This document shows, piece after piece, positions 25,340-33,758 of a DNA stretch of 38,022 nt. How positions within the stretch are numbered: position 1 is the stretch's first letter; each line of letters starts with the position of its first letter. Made by a program: the position numbers and the translations under genes. The notes under the pieces were generated by a model that ran no database searches, was not told the DNA's origin, and saw only the letters and a program-made list of their open reading frames with translations. Origin of the DNA: an uncultured Aureispira sp. (GTDB taxonomy: Bacteria; Bacteroidota; Bacteroidia; Chitinophagales; Saprospiraceae); the NCBI GenBank assembly GCA_937942475.1, contig CALDEP010000381.1, positions 1 to 38,022 of the forward strand. Reading direction: 5' to 3'.

Positions 25340-28300
25340 CTAGTTCATTCGACCCGCAACAATACACGTTTTCTTAAAGCGTTTGACGGTTCCATCTGGG
25401 CGGAAAATTTCTATGGCTAAAATATGGATACCAATTCTTGCTTTCTTGCCTTCATTATTAGTTCCATCCCATTGTAAACTACCTTCTCTTGCTAGTAATT
25501 CACCATTAATTAGATTTTTAATTAGACGACCTGTTGCATCGTAAACATCAATGTTAGCAACATAACCCAAATCATCTACATTGTAATTAATCAACAAAAA
25601 GTCTTCATAACCATCTCCATCAGGTGAAACGGTTTCTGTAGGGAGCAGAATTAAATCGTCTCCAGAAAGATCGTTGGCATAGAAACTAGAGTTCTGATAA
25701 GCAGGAGTGGCATAACCCACATCTGTCGCTGCCGAGTGCCAATTGTTGGCATCGTTGGTTGGCGCTTCGAAATCAATGCGCTCTAAAGAAACGCCATTTA
25801 GATCATCAATAAGCGGTGAGTGGAAATCTTCAGAATAGTCGAACAAGTCCATCACTTTTGCTAAATAGGCAACTTGCTGCGTTCCAAAATTATCAATATA
25901 AAGAGAATCATAAGCTGCATATAGGAAAACGCTTCCTTCTTTGTCACTGTATGTTGGTAAATTATTTTCAACAAAAAGCGTTGGATTAGGCGTTGCATAT
26001 TGTCCTCGAACTTGGTCGGGATCTTCTGTGATAACCACATATTCATTCGGGAAAACCAACCAATTAATATCAACAGGACGAGTTTGCAAGGTGGAGGAAT
26101 TGGCTAAGTTGCCATCCAAGATTTCTGCATTAGAGAAAACTAAATCCGCTGTATTTAAAACCTTGTTAGAGGTGTTGTACAACTCAATAAAATCATTTCC
26201 ACTTGTGACAGGATTAAATAAAATTTCATTTAAAATAAAATCACCTTTTTCAATAGCTTGTGGCAAAGCAATACGTGCGGTATTCATTAAAGCAATGGAG
26301 TTGCCGATACAATCCGTTAAACCCACATTCATGGTAATCGTATAGGTTGTTCCTAAAACAAGTGCTTGATCTAAAGTAAGAATAGCGGTATTGTAGAAGG
26401 GCGGTTCCAAACGTGCCGTTAAGACATTGATGTTATTATCTAAGGTATAATTTGTAATCGTTGCGCCTGCCAAATCATCAATCGCTTCCGAAAAATAAAC
26501 ACGAATGCTATCCGCACTTAAAGGGAAGGCTCTCAAAGCATCTGGAGATTGTACATCAGGAGCAACATCCAATACCGAGTTTGGATTAGAAGGCGTTCCA
26601 CCCAATATATTTTCAGACGCTCGCCAGTTATCAGCTGCCTCACAAGGACGATCAGGATTAATGCGTTCAATAGACCAACCGCCATCATCTTTATCCGAAT
26701 TTTGATACCAAGACAATTCATAGGCAACAGCATCAATGACTTCTCCAGAAGGATCTTGTAAGATCAACTCATCGCTCGTATTCAAATCAGGAAATGGGCT
26801 CAGAGGCAAGACATTGCCAAAAAAAGCAAAACTAATCGTGTCACCGTTATCATAAAGCGTCACATATTCTCCTGGTCCTAAAATAAAGAAGGGCAAGGTT
26901 GAGGTAACGGAAGAGGCATCTGTGAAGGTGAAATTCTCTAGGTTAAATGGTTTATTGGAGCGATTGTATAATTCTACGTATTCTTTCTCTGGTAATCCAA
27001 CAGGTGGATTAGGGTCGGCCATAATTTCATTGATAATAATATCATAATGACTCGCTGCACCAGATTCGTAATAGGTCATGGAAGTGGGACTAATTCCCAT
27101 ACTATTGCCGACACAATCTTCAAGATTATTCAAGGTAATCGTATAAAGAGTTTGGTCTATCATATTGGCTCCCAAAGTCAAAATAACTTGATTTTCAGAT
27201 AAGCAAACGACGGTAATAACAGCAGCTCCATTATCAATGGCATAACTACTAGACAAACCCGCCAAGGTCTTATTCAAAACATCATCAAATTCAATTAAGA
27301 TTTGATTGGGACCATATTGACGAACGTTGGTAACACTAGGAGCGATATTGTCAGGACTGTTGTCGTAGACTGAATTTTGTTGTCCTGGCGTTCCTCCTGT
27401 TGGATTGTTTGAAGCCATCCAATTGGCACCGACTTTACACAACAAGCTTGGATTGATTAACTCTAATGTCCAACCACCATCATCTTTGTTATCATCTTGG
27501 TACCAACTATCATCGTATTCTAGGCTATCTAAGGTAGCTCCATTTGGATTTTGTAATAATAATAATTCGCCACTATTGGTTAGGCTTAAACTGTTGATAG
27601 GAACAACGGTTCCAAAAGCCATAAAACTAGATTGGTTGGATGCCGAACATAGAATTACATATTCTCCAGGGCGCATAATGTGCGTAGGAAGCGCATGGTT
27701 ACTAGATTCGAATAGGTTATAATTGGCTAAATCCAATGTCTTGTTACTGCGGTTGTAAATCTCTACAAATTCTTCATCAGGCAAACCTACTGTTGGAGAA
27801 GGATCGGCATGTATTTCTGTGATAATAAGGTCTTGATAAGTCGCCATTTGAATTTCGTAATACAAAAACGAATCGGTAGTATTGTTCAGAACACTGTTTC
27901 CAGAGCAATCCGCCAAGTTATTAACTGTTACGGTATAATTTGTTAAGTCAACCATTGCCGCTGTTAAGGTTATCGAAACCTGATTAGGAGGTATAAAAGT
28001 GACCCCTTGAATATTGGCATTACTTAGGCTATAATTACTAAGTGTTGTGGCATTACTACCTAAACCTTCATTAAAGGTCAATAGAACTTGTGTTGGGCTG
28101 GTGAAAGTAGCCGTCGATAATAGCGGTCCTTGTGTATCAGGTGTGTTGTTGTAAACCGAGTTTTGTTGTCCTGGTGTTCCACCTGTTGGGTCATTTGAGG
28201 CAATCCAATTGATCGAACCTTGACAAATTAGATTTGGATTAATAAGTTCTAAGGTCCAACCACCATCGTCTTTTACAGCATCTTGATACCAATTGTCGTC

Positions 28301-29587
28301 ATAATCAACACTATCAATCGTTTGTCCACTAGCATCTTTTAAGCTAATTAATTCCCCTCCATTGGTCAAGGTCAAAGAACCCATATCCACTGTTGTTCCA
28401 AAACTAGCATAAGCACTCACATTGGAAGAAGCCGTTAAGGTGACCATAGAATCAGGAAAAAGCAGAAAACTAGGCAAGACTTTGTCACTACCATCGTTTA
28501 AAAATAAACCACCCAAGTCAATAATTTTATTAGAACGGTTGAGCAATTCTACAAACTCTGCATTTGGAAGTCCCACAATAGGAGAAGGATCGGCATGTAT
28601 TTCATTGATAATAATGTCTTGAAAGGCAGCGGCTTGAATGTTGTAAAAGGTGAAATTATCAGTAGCATTAACAGTGGCATTACTATTCAAATCCTCTACA
28701 CCATTGATAACAATCGTGTTTATAAAACCACTAGTTAGCGGACTTGTTGTTAGATGAACAAGCATCAAATTACTCGCATCTCTAGTTGCTCCAGTAAGGG
28801 TTATGGCCCCACTATTAATACTATAATTTGCAGGAAGGTTAGCAGAAGCTAAATCAACCACTTCGTCAAATAAGACATCCACAGCGGTCATACTAACAAC
28901 GGTTGTAGAAATAATACTAGGCGGAATAACATCCACCAACAAAGGCGAAACATAAACGTTATCAAAGAAAAATTTATCTCCTCTAGTAGTTGTATAAGCA
29001 GCTAAAAAGCCAAAATGTGTCCCAACATTGTGTGTAGCATCTGTAAAGGTTCCTTCTGACGTATAGGTAGTTCCACCAGCATAATCAGTAAAAACTTCCC
29101 AAAGTCCTGCATTATCACGAATAATTCTAAAACTAACGATGGGGTTGTTGGCTACTGCGGCATTGGTTCCACCAAAAATTTTGGTAGCACTACCACCGTC
29201 AACTCTATATATTTCTATAGAATCGCTGCTGCCGCTGGCGCCAATTTGTAGGTAATAACCATCAGAAGTATTGCTCAAGGTAGCGTCATCAGCCTGTAAG
29301 TACACTCTAGTATAATTAGAAGTGGAAGGCGAAAAATCCATGCGCACATAAAATTCCCAAAAAGTAGAATCTTGAATAGCAGCAGCTGTACTTAGTTCTG
29401 ACGTGGCAGAAACCCCAAGGTTGTCCGTTTGGAGTTCATTGGCTACATTGATGATAAACTCTGAATTGGTTCCACTCCAAGTAGGATTTGTGGTAAAGTT
29501 ACCATCCGAAAAATCATCCTGTAAGGTTTGTGAAAAACTGTTGTTACTTATCCAAAGAATCAAAAAAAGTATTGCTATGTATTTCAT
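25340..29587 (-). CDS. Large exported protein with four lamin-tail domains and CHU_C-like end
   Basis: 1415 residues. The signal peptide ends near NNSFSQ. An N-terminal beta-sandwich (about 22-215, LamG-like by eye: DDFSDGNF, then YVRMDFSPSTSNYTRVYLQADD) is followed by alternating Ig-like modules (opening DxxxP-SxxxxVxLTFxE) and lamin-tail (LTD) modules. The four LTD starts are at about 322 (IIINEIHADPSP), 582 (LIITEIHADPSP), 848 (IIINEIMADPNP) and 1115 (FILNEILFNP). The first three share FVELYNRSNK and NSVYxNxPD spacers at about 265-residue intervals. The end (from about 1319: VSPDGDGYEDFLLINY...VYDATGRLIKNL...WDGTNNEGKKARIGIHI) is a FlgD/CHU_C-like domain found on T9SS cargo. Likely a surface or secreted adhesin-type protein; LTD domains in bacteria are often next to nucleases, none visible here. 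Confidence 0.9.
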   Translation of the reverse strand: MKYIAILFLILWISNNSFSQTLQDDFSDGNFTTNPTWSGTNSEFIINVANELQTDNLGVSATSELSTAAAIQDSTFWEFYVRMDFSPSTSNYTRVYLQADDATLSNTSDGYYLQIGASGSSDSIEIYRVDGGSATKIFGGTNAAVANNPIVSFRIIRDNAGLWEVFTDYAGGTTYTSEGTFTDATHNVGTHFGFLAAYTTTRGDKFFFDNVYVSPLLVDVIPPSIISTTVVSMTAVDVLFDEVVDLASANLPANYSINSGAITLTGATRDASNLMLVHLTTSPLTSGFINTIVINGVEDLNSNATVNATDNFTFYNIQAAAFQDIIINEIHADPSPIVGLPNAEFVELLNRSNKIIDLGGLFLNDGSDKVLPSFLLFPDSMVTLTASSNVSAYASFGTTVDMGSLTLTNGGELISLKDASGQTIDSVDYDDNWYQDAVKDDGGWTLELINPNLICQGSINWIASNDPTGGTPGQQNSVYNNTPDTQGPLLSTATFTSPTQVLLTFNEGLGSNATTLSNYSLSNANIQGVTFIPPNQVSITLTAAMVDLTNYTVTVNNLADCSGNSVLNNTTDSFLYYEIQMATYQDLIITEIHADPSPTVGLPDEEFVEIYNRSNKTLDLANYNLFESSNHALPTHIMRPGEYVILCSASNQSSFMAFGTVVPINSLSLTNSGELLLLQNPNGATLDSLEYDDSWYQDDNKDDGGWTLELINPSLLCKVGANWMASNNPTGGTPGQQNSVYDNSPDNIAPSVTNVRQYGPNQILIEFDDVLNKTLAGLSSSYAIDNGAAVITVVCLSENQVILTLGANMIDQTLYTITLNNLEDCVGNSMGISPTSMTYYESGAASHYDIIINEIMADPNPPVGLPEKEYVELYNRSNKPFNLENFTFTDASSVTSTLPFFILGPGEYVTLYDNGDTISFAFFGNVLPLSPFPDLNTSDELILQDPSGEVIDAVAYELSWYQNSDKDDGGWSIERINPDRPCEAADNWRASENILGGTPSNPNSVLDVAPDVQSPDALRAFPLSADSIRVYFSEAIDDLAGATITNYTLDNNINVLTARLEPPFYNTAILTLDQALVLGTTYTITMNVGLTDCIGNSIALMNTARIALPQAIEKGDFILNEILFNPVTSGNDFIELYNTSNKVLNTADLVFSNAEILDGNLANSSTLQTRPVDINWLVFPNEYVVITEDPDQVRGQYATPNPTLFVENNLPTYSDKEGSVFLYAAYDSLYIDNFGTQQVAYLAKVMDLFDYSEDFHSPLIDDLNGVSLERIDFEAPTNDANNWHSAATDVGYATPAYQNSSFYANDLSGDDLILLPTETVSPDGDGYEDFLLINYNVDDLGYVANIDVYDATGRLIKNLINGELLAREGSLQWDGTNNEGKKARIGIHILAIEIFRPDGTVKRFKKTCIVAGRMN

Positions 29588-29898
29588 TATGCTGTTGTTT
29601 GTCTATTCCTTTCTTAGTAATGTTTTTGAGTGCTTACAAATCGCTTGTAGGACTCAAATTCTAGTCAATTTAAGTAAAAATAAAGACTCTAAGATTAATT
29701 GAAGGTTAAAAGTTTAGGAACTTTATTGAAATCCACTTAATAAACAAACTACCCTTTTTATTTTTTTATGCTACCTGATAATAATTCGAAGATAAATTGT
29801 GCTGCTTCTCAAAAGTATTCTTCCTATCTTTGTAGGTATAAATTTGTATTGAAAAAATGATTTTTTGAGAACTTCTCAACAAACAAAAAAACAAGGTC
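29588..29898. other. Divergent intergenic region, LTD protein gene and asd
   Basis: 311 bp with no gene. It holds a -7 match for asd (29825-29832). No clear -7 element was found for the minus-strand LTD gene. No repeat copy is present. Confidence 0.45.
29825..29832 (+). promoter_or_regulatory. Candidate asd promoter (-7 element)
   Basis: TATCTTTG matches TAnnTTTG exactly, 67 bp before the start codon. TTGT at 29797-29800 is somewhat far for a -33 element (24 bp spacing). Confidence 0.4.
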
Positions 29899-30921
29899 AT
29901 GAAAGTAGCTGTTGTTGGCGTCACAGGGATGGTGGGTCAAGTTATGTGTCAAGTATTGGAAGAACGTAACTTCCCAATTACAGAATTTTTGCCCGTCGCA
30001 TCAGAGCGTTCGGTTGGTAAACAGGTGACATTTAAAGGGAAACAGCATACGATACTTAGTATGCAAGAAGCGATTGATAAAGCCCCTGATTTGGCTATTT
30101 TTTCTGCGGGAGGAAGTATCGCTAAAAAATTTGCGGCTTCTTTTGCTGCCGTAGGCACAACGGTTGTTGACAATTCTTCTGCCTTTAGAATGGATGAGGA
30201 CAAACCCTTAATTGTTCCTGAAGTGAATCTTCATTGTTTGAAAAAAGAAGATAAAATCATTGCCAATCCTAATTGCTCTACCATTCAATTGGTGGTGGCT
30301 TTGAAACCATTGCACGATGCTTACGAAATTGACCGTTTGGTGATTTCTACCTATCAATCTATGACAGGAACAGGCGTGCAAGCGGTCAAACAATATGAAG
30401 AAGAAATGAAAACAGGGACGGCTAGTGATCCTGCTTATCCCCATCCAATTTTTCAAAATTGTTTGCCACATTGCGATGTTTTTTTTGAAAATGGCTATAC
30501 TAGAGAGGAGCTTAAATTAGTAGAAGAAACACGTAAAATATTAGAAAATAAGAACTTGAGAATCACAGCAACCGCTGTTCGAGTTCCAGTGCAAGGAGGG
30601 CATTCCGAAAGTGTGAATGTTAGCTTCCACAAAGATTTTGAAATTACAAAATTAAAAACTATATTAGAAGAAGCGGAGGGGCTTGTTGTGTTGGATGATC
30701 CAGCAAACAATCAATATCCAATGCCATTAGATGCCCATCACAAGGATGATGTTTTTGTAGGTAGAATTCGTAGAGACGAATCAAATGAAAAAACACTGAA
30801 CATGTGGGTTGTTGCAGACAACTTGAGAAAAGGGGCGGCTACGAATGCGATACAAATTGCAGAGTATTTACTGCAAAAAGGTTGGTTAACCAATGAAAAG
30901 AAAACCGTGTTAACTGATTAG
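29899..30921 (+). CDS. asd: Aspartate-semialdehyde dehydrogenase
   Basis: 340 residues, family length. It reduces aspartyl phosphate to aspartate semialdehyde with NADPH, the branch point to lysine/diaminopimelate, threonine and methionine. The Rossmann motif VVGVTGMVG is at the N-terminus. ASERSVGK binds the cofactor phosphate. Catalytic Cys126 is in NPNCST; the substrate and base region includes VRVPVQGGHSE with His235. The block QSMTGTGVQAV stands where the more usual YQAVSGAG is found. Monocistronic: a hairpin of family A follows about 80 bp after the stop. Confidence 0.96.
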   Translation: MKVAVVGVTGMVGQVMCQVLEERNFPITEFLPVASERSVGKQVTFKGKQHTILSMQEAIDKAPDLAIFSAGGSIAKKFAASFAAVGTTVVDNSSAFRMDEDKPLIVPEVNLHCLKKEDKIIANPNCSTIQLVVALKPLHDAYEIDRLVISTYQSMTGTGVQAVKQYEEEMKTGTASDPAYPHPIFQNCLPHCDVFFENGYTREELKLVEETRKILENKNLRITATAVRVPVQGGHSESVNVSFHKDFEITKLKTILEEAEGLVVLDDPANNQYPMPLDAHHKDDVFVGRIRRDESNEKTLNMWVVADNLRKGAATNAIQIAEYLLQKGWLTNEKKTVLTD

Positions 30922-30988
30922 TGAAAACAATGCGAACTAAGAGCTAAAATTAGGTCTGATAAATAAAAAAGCGAAAAAAGGCTTCACA

Positions 30989-31075
30989 AGAATGTTTAAT
31001 GTTGAATTTTTAATGCTGAATGCTTTATAGCATAAGGAACATTAAAAATTCAGCATTTAGCATTCAACATTTAAA
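30989..31075. repeat. AT-rich hairpin repeat, family A copy 2
   Basis: Perfect 13 bp arms TGAATTTTTAATG (31002-31014) and CATTAAAAATTCA (31039-31051), with GCATAAGGAA in the loop region as in copy 3. Flanking words AATGTTTAATG and CATTCAACATT extend the symmetry imperfectly. It lies between asd and the 31208 gene. Confidence 0.75.
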
Positions 31076-31207
31076 AATGTAGGATTGCAAAACGAGTTAA
31101 CCCTGTTTTAAATGTACGATTTATGGATGGTTTAGCCCTTGATTGGAATTAAATAATACAAATTAATCAATATAGGTTTTGTTCTAAGCGCTTTTAATTG
31201 CATAAAA

Positions 31208-31513
31208 ATGACACCTGAACTAGAACAAATTCGAGACGAAATAGATGAGCTAAATGCCTTCAGAGCTGATATTCAGTTTTTGGAGGCACTAGCTAATAAT
31301 GCCATTTATTGTCTTAGCCAATATCAAAAAAGAGAGATTTCCTTTCGCCTCAAACAAGCCATTGACATTGTGATCACAGATGTTCTAAACACCTTGACGA
31401 AAGAGGTAGAGTGGGCAAAAGAAGAGGTTGAAAATGATGATGATGGCGAATTTAAGATCCTATTCTTAAAGGCTAAAAATCAAATTTTGGCAGATATCAA
31501 TCAGTTGTTTTAG
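31208..31513 (+). CDS. Small helical cytoplasmic protein, unknown
   Basis: 101 residues, not recognised. Predicted nearly all helical and highly charged, with heptad-like spacing (LEQIRDEIDELNAFRADIQFLEALANNAIYCL, then LKQAIDIVITDVLNTLTKEVEWAKEEVENDDDGE). It has no signal or membrane segment. It stands alone between family A copy 2 and family B copy 4. The composition and clean frame support a real gene; no function can be proposed. Confidence 0.6.
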   Translation: MTPELEQIRDEIDELNAFRADIQFLEALANNAIYCLSQYQKREISFRLKQAIDIVITDVLNTLTKEVEWAKEEVENDDDGEFKILFLKAKNQILADINQLF

Positions 31514-31544
31514 TTGTTTTATGAACGACTAGTTTTTATAATAC

Positions 31545-31710
31545 AACACTTCGTATAGAAATCATATTAGATTGATTATCAGCTAGATGGCTTTTATTTA
31601 TCCAAAACACTAATAAACTGATAATCAATCTAATATAAGATGTGTTTAGCTACGCTGCTTCTACGAGGTTTATGTTTTTTATTAAAAAACTAAAAACTCC
31701 ACGAAGTGTT
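31545..31710 (+). repeat. Dispersed structured repeat, family B copy 4
   Basis: 166 bp. Ends AACACTTCGT (31545-31554) and ACGAAGTGTT (31701-31710), perfectly complementary and carrying a paired base change relative to copies 1 and 5 (TAC/GTA to CAC/GTG). Perfect 19 bp internal stem 31564-31582 / 31618-31636. A/T hairpin 31674-31680 / 31684-31690. The module is inverted here (TTTAGCTACGCTGCTTCT from 31646) and lies between the internal stem and the A/T hairpin. It starts 31 bp after the 31208 gene and sits between convergent genes. Confidence 0.85.
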
Positions 31711-31727
31711 AATAATAATGATAATCA

Positions 31728-32324
31728 TTACAACCACTCCGTTTTCTCTTGAATAGGACTTCGCTTGGCAGCTTGTTCAGGCATTTGGTGATAACCCATA
31801 AAAAGAAACCCTAAACAGCGTTGCCCTTCACTCAAATTTAAAAACGCCTGACAAGACGAGGATTTAATCGTCGATGGAGAACTCCAATAAGCCCCAATTC
31901 CATAAGCACTAGCACTAAGCCATATATTTTGAACCGCCATGGCTGTTGCGGCAACTTCTTCCCATTCTGGGACACTTTCTTTGGCATCTCGTTCCATACA
32001 AATGGCAATCACATGAGAGCATTGTCTTGGCTTTTGTGCTGTTTTTTTGTACTTCATTTCTGAAAAACTTTCTTCAGACATTTTTTCTTTGTACAAATCT
32101 GCCAATAAATCTCCCAAAGCACCCAATTTTTCTCCCGTAATCACTTTGAATCGCCAAGGCTCTGTAAAACGATGGGTAGGGGCGTGATTGGCATTCTCTA
32201 AAAGTTCTTCTATTAGACTGTTTGGAATTTTTTCATTTGTGTAAGAATGCGGAAAAATAGAGCGTCTTGAACGGATGATTTGCGTACTAAGTTGCCCTTT
32301 TTCTAAGGAGGTATTTGGAAGCAT
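31728..32324 (-). CDS. Nitroreductase family protein, YdjA-like
   Basis: 198 residues, the size of the small FMN-dependent nitroreductases. RSRRSIFPHSY (19-28) binds FMN phosphate. ANHAPTHRFTEPWRF (45-59) is the conserved N-x-APS/T-x-x-x-x-x-PW-x-F motif. AVQNIWLSASAYGIGAYWSSP (130-150) and LGFLFMGY complete the family pattern. No signal peptide. It reduces nitro or quinone-like substrates with NAD(P)H; the natural substrate is unknown. It is convergent with the 31208 gene and divergent from the SRPBCC gene. Confidence 0.9.
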   Translation of the reverse strand: MLPNTSLEKGQLSTQIIRSRRSIFPHSYTNEKIPNSLIEELLENANHAPTHRFTEPWRFKVITGEKLGALGDLLADLYKEKMSEESFSEMKYKKTAQKPRQCSHVIAICMERDAKESVPEWEEVAATAMAVQNIWLSASAYGIGAYWSSPSTIKSSSCQAFLNLSEGQRCLGFLFMGYHQMPEQAAKRSPIQEKTEWL

Positions 32325-32451
32325 AATAAGAATTTTTAAACTTTCAGTAATTTCTGAAACTTTTGTAAGTTAGCTTTCGTATTGTATAATAGAAGCACGA
32401 AACAGATTAAAGTTAGTAAATTTTACTAGCAAATTTTAATAGAGGACCACA

Positions 32452-32931
32452 ATGAAAATAATCAACATTCACAAAAGAATTATCCATCAACCCAAAAGTG
32501 TTGTAAATGAACTCATCAAGACATTAGCAACAAAGGAAGATAAAATTTGGCCGACAAAAAAATGGCCTAGAATGAAATTAGATCAAGGGCTTCAAGAAGG
32601 TTCTAAAGGAGGGCATGGACCAATTGGGTATTTCGTGCAACAGTACATTCCAAACGAACGCATCCGATTCCAATTTACAAGACCCCAAAAATTTGTAGGC
32701 TTCCACCAGTTTGAAATTGAGTCCTTAAACTCAGAGCAAACACAAATTACACATACCATTGATATGGACGCAAAAGGAACCGGTATTTTGACCTGGGCTA
32801 TAGGCGTTCGTTGGTTACACGATGCTTTAATTGAAGATGCGTTTGATCAAATCGAAAACCATTTTTCGGATCAGAAAAAAGAAAGCAAATGGAATCTGTG
32901 GGTGAAAACACTTCGCCTTTTTTTGAAATAG
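32452..32931 (+). CDS. SRPBCC-type (START-like) protein
   Basis: 159 residues, cytoplasmic. It has the order of a Bet v1/START-like fold: first strand with INIHKRIIHQPKSVVNELIKTLAT, central strands (GPIGYFVQQYIPNERIRFQFTRPQ; FVGFHQFEIESLNSEQTQITHTIDMDA) and a long C-terminal helix (LTWAIGVRWLHDALIEDAFDQIENHF). Proteins of this fold bind hydrophobic ligands, and several are annotated as polyketide cyclases; no ligand can be deduced. It stops 14 bp before repeat B copy 5. Confidence 0.75.
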   Translation: MKIINIHKRIIHQPKSVVNELIKTLATKEDKIWPTKKWPRMKLDQGLQEGSKGGHGPIGYFVQQYIPNERIRFQFTRPQKFVGFHQFEIESLNSEQTQITHTIDMDAKGTGILTWAIGVRWLHDALIEDAFDQIENHFSDQKKESKWNLWVKTLRLFLK

Positions 32932-32944
32932 AAATAGTTATTAC

Positions 32945-33110
32945 AATACTTCGTGTAGATCACGCAGTAACAGCGCAGCTAAATCGTATCTATTTGATTA
33001 TCAGTAAAATAGATTCCTAGCAGTCATTTTATTAAAATGCTGATAATCAAATAGATGCATAGATGTTTTTTTGATTTTTCGACAGAAAAACAAAAAATCC
33101 ACGAAGTATT
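32945..33110 (+). repeat. Dispersed structured repeat, family B copy 5
   Basis: 166 bp. Perfect 11 bp ends AATACTTCGTG (32945-32955) and CACGAAGTATT (33100-33110). Perfect 17 bp internal stem 32988-33004 / 33040-33056 (ATCTATTTGATTATCAG). The A/T hairpin is diverged (33064-33097). A module-like AGCGCAGCTAAATC lies on the left side, between the left end and the first stem arm. It begins 14 bp after the SRPBCC stop and ends 27 bp before the next start codon. Confidence 0.85.
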
Positions 33111-33137
33111 ATTATTAAATAACCCAAAACAAGAACA

Positions 33138-33605
33138 ATGAACCAACCAACCAAACAGACCTACCAAAACGATTTAACCTTTCAAGGCTTGTTTTACCTT
33201 CCTATGATGTTTCTATACATAGTAGGATTTATTGTGCCAGGAGCGTTTTTTTTAGGCATGATACTCCAATTTTTTGTAGGACTTAGTCAAGTTCTAAGTG
33301 GTGCTATTCATAGTGTTCGTTACGAGGACAAGGTACACAAACGCTATTTTATGATGGCTATTGGCTACCTAGCTTTTTTATTTTTAGGGGGCATGTTTTT
33401 GGAAAGCATGGCATTTAGAGCAACAGAGGTATTGTTGTTGTTCTTCTTATTTGTAATTCCAGTCGGGATTGCCACGTGGTACTACCGCCTAACTTGGTTA
33501 GGCTATAAAAACGCAGATACTGCTCTTGATGGTGCTTATCAAGATCAACCCTTTCAAGAAGATATTTTGGACGATATTATGTTGCCCAAAGAGCAAGAAA
33601 TGTAA
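33138..33605 (+). CDS. Small integral membrane protein, unknown
   Basis: 155 residues, not recognised. About four membrane segments: near 16-36, 37-55 (IVPGAFFLGMILQFFVGLSQVLSG), 70-90 (YFMMAIGYLAFLFLGGMFLES) and 96-114 (VLLLFFLFVIPVGIATWYY). A short charged loop SVRYEDKVHKR lies in the middle, and the C-terminus is acidic (FQEDILDDIMLPKEQEM). No motif suggests a transport or enzyme function. The start is 27 bp after repeat B copy 5. Confidence 0.7.
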   Translation: MNQPTKQTYQNDLTFQGLFYLPMMFLYIVGFIVPGAFFLGMILQFFVGLSQVLSGAIHSVRYEDKVHKRYFMMAIGYLAFLFLGGMFLESMAFRATEVLLLFFLFVIPVGIATWYYRLTWLGYKNADTALDGAYQDQPFQEDILDDIMLPKEQEM

Positions 33606-33687
33606 CAATAAAACTAAAATTTTCATTGATAATAAAACGATTAAGTGATTATCTAGAACATCGTTAAAGTAATTTTAATCTTAATAT

Positions 33688-33726
33688 AAAACTCTTTAGG
33701 CTATACAGTTTAAAGAGTTTTATTAT
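33688..33726 (+). terminator. Hairpin, probable terminator of the membrane-protein gene
   Basis: AAAACTCTTTA (33688-33698) pairs perfectly with TAAAGAGTTTT (33711-33721), followed by ATTATATT. It is 83 bp after the stop and 33 bp before the next start codon, so it might alternatively lie in the leader of the next gene. Confidence 0.55.
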
Positions 33727-33758
33727 ATTAGAGAAGAACCAAAACGAAACAATACTTT

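Noticed and set aside
32371-32400. TATAAT-like sequence upstream of the SRPBCC gene as a sigma-70 promoter
   Set aside because: Bacteroidota use a different -7 consensus and the DNA is AT-rich; there is no supporting -33 element.
14723-33110. CRISPR array or IS element as explanation for family B repeats
   Set aside because: Copies are kilobases apart, not regularly spaced, and carry no spacers or transposase; each has internal symmetry unlike CRISPR repeats.
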